A stretch of DNA of 6,496 nt from JBDTNQ01 sp039933635 (GTDB taxonomy: Bacteria > Acidobacteriota > Vicinamibacteria > Vicinamibacterales > SCN-69-37). The first letter of the stretch is position 1. Every line of letters starts with the position of its first letter. The notes beneath the pieces were generated by a model that saw only the letters and a list, made by a program, of their open reading frames with translations, made no database searches and was not told the origin of the DNA. This document shows, in pieces, positions 6,465-6,496 of the stretch. The stretch covers positions 1 to 6,496 of the forward strand of contig JBDTNQ010000160.1 in NCBI GenBank assembly GCA_039933635.1. The letters are read 5' to 3'. A program made the translations under genes and the position numbers.

Positions 6465-6496
6465 ATGTCTTCCGATAGTCAGAAGTTGGCCCAGCA
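6465..6496 (+). CDS. Possible start of a divergent gene (partial)
   Basis: ATG at 6465 opens a frame (MSSDSQKLAQ) that continues to the window end. A -10-like TATACT at 6445-6450 lies 14 bp upstream of the ATG, which would leave a very short leader. No Shine-Dalgarno sequence and no good -35 box are seen. Divergent placement relative to padR makes a gene start here reasonable, but eleven codons cannot identify a product. Confidence 0.3.
   Translation, partial: MSSDSQKLAQ

Overview
The window looks like chromosomal DNA of a high-GC member of the Acidobacteriota. The main reason is a PadR regulator gene coupled to an orphan MacB/FtsX-type permease of the ADOP type (acidobacterial duplicated orphan permease), an arrangement strongly typical of that phylum. 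Codon use with G/C-rich third positions fits. Class or genus cannot be read from the sequence alone; a Vicinamibacteria-like origin is only a guess.

Layout. Positions 1-386 (+) hold the 3' end of an unrecognised gene. Positions 387-1427 contain no convincing gene. Most of this gap is filled by two blocks of degenerate repeats with a 21-22 bp period: a clear block at about 509-887 (core CCAGCCGCCGCACG on the + strand) and a weaker block at about 948-1316 (each unit opening with GAT, often GATGGGTG). The second appears to run in the opposite orientation. Positions 1428-6346 (-) carry three genes read in the order padR, ADOP permease, M3-family metallopeptidase. The padR stop and permease start overlap as ATGA, and the peptidase starts 63 bp after the permease stop. 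Upstream of padR lies a readable sigma-70-type promoter (TTGACG, 16 bp, TATAGT). It is flanked and overlapped by a perfect 9-bp inverted repeat that is a good candidate PadR operator. The last bases (6465-6496, +) may be the start of a divergent gene.

How the genes may work together. PadR probably represses its own promoter and so controls the permease, and possibly the peptidase by read-through. The permease has the two-fold MacB-periplasmic-domain plus FtsX-domain architecture but no ATPase gene beside it. The peptidase has an intact zinc site and no export signal, so it probably degrades peptides in the cytoplasm; a functional link to the permease is inferred from gene order only.

The part of the window least explained by known gene families is the 21-bp periodic region. 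Its one-base length changes and an in-register stop argue against translation, while the period equals two turns of B-DNA.
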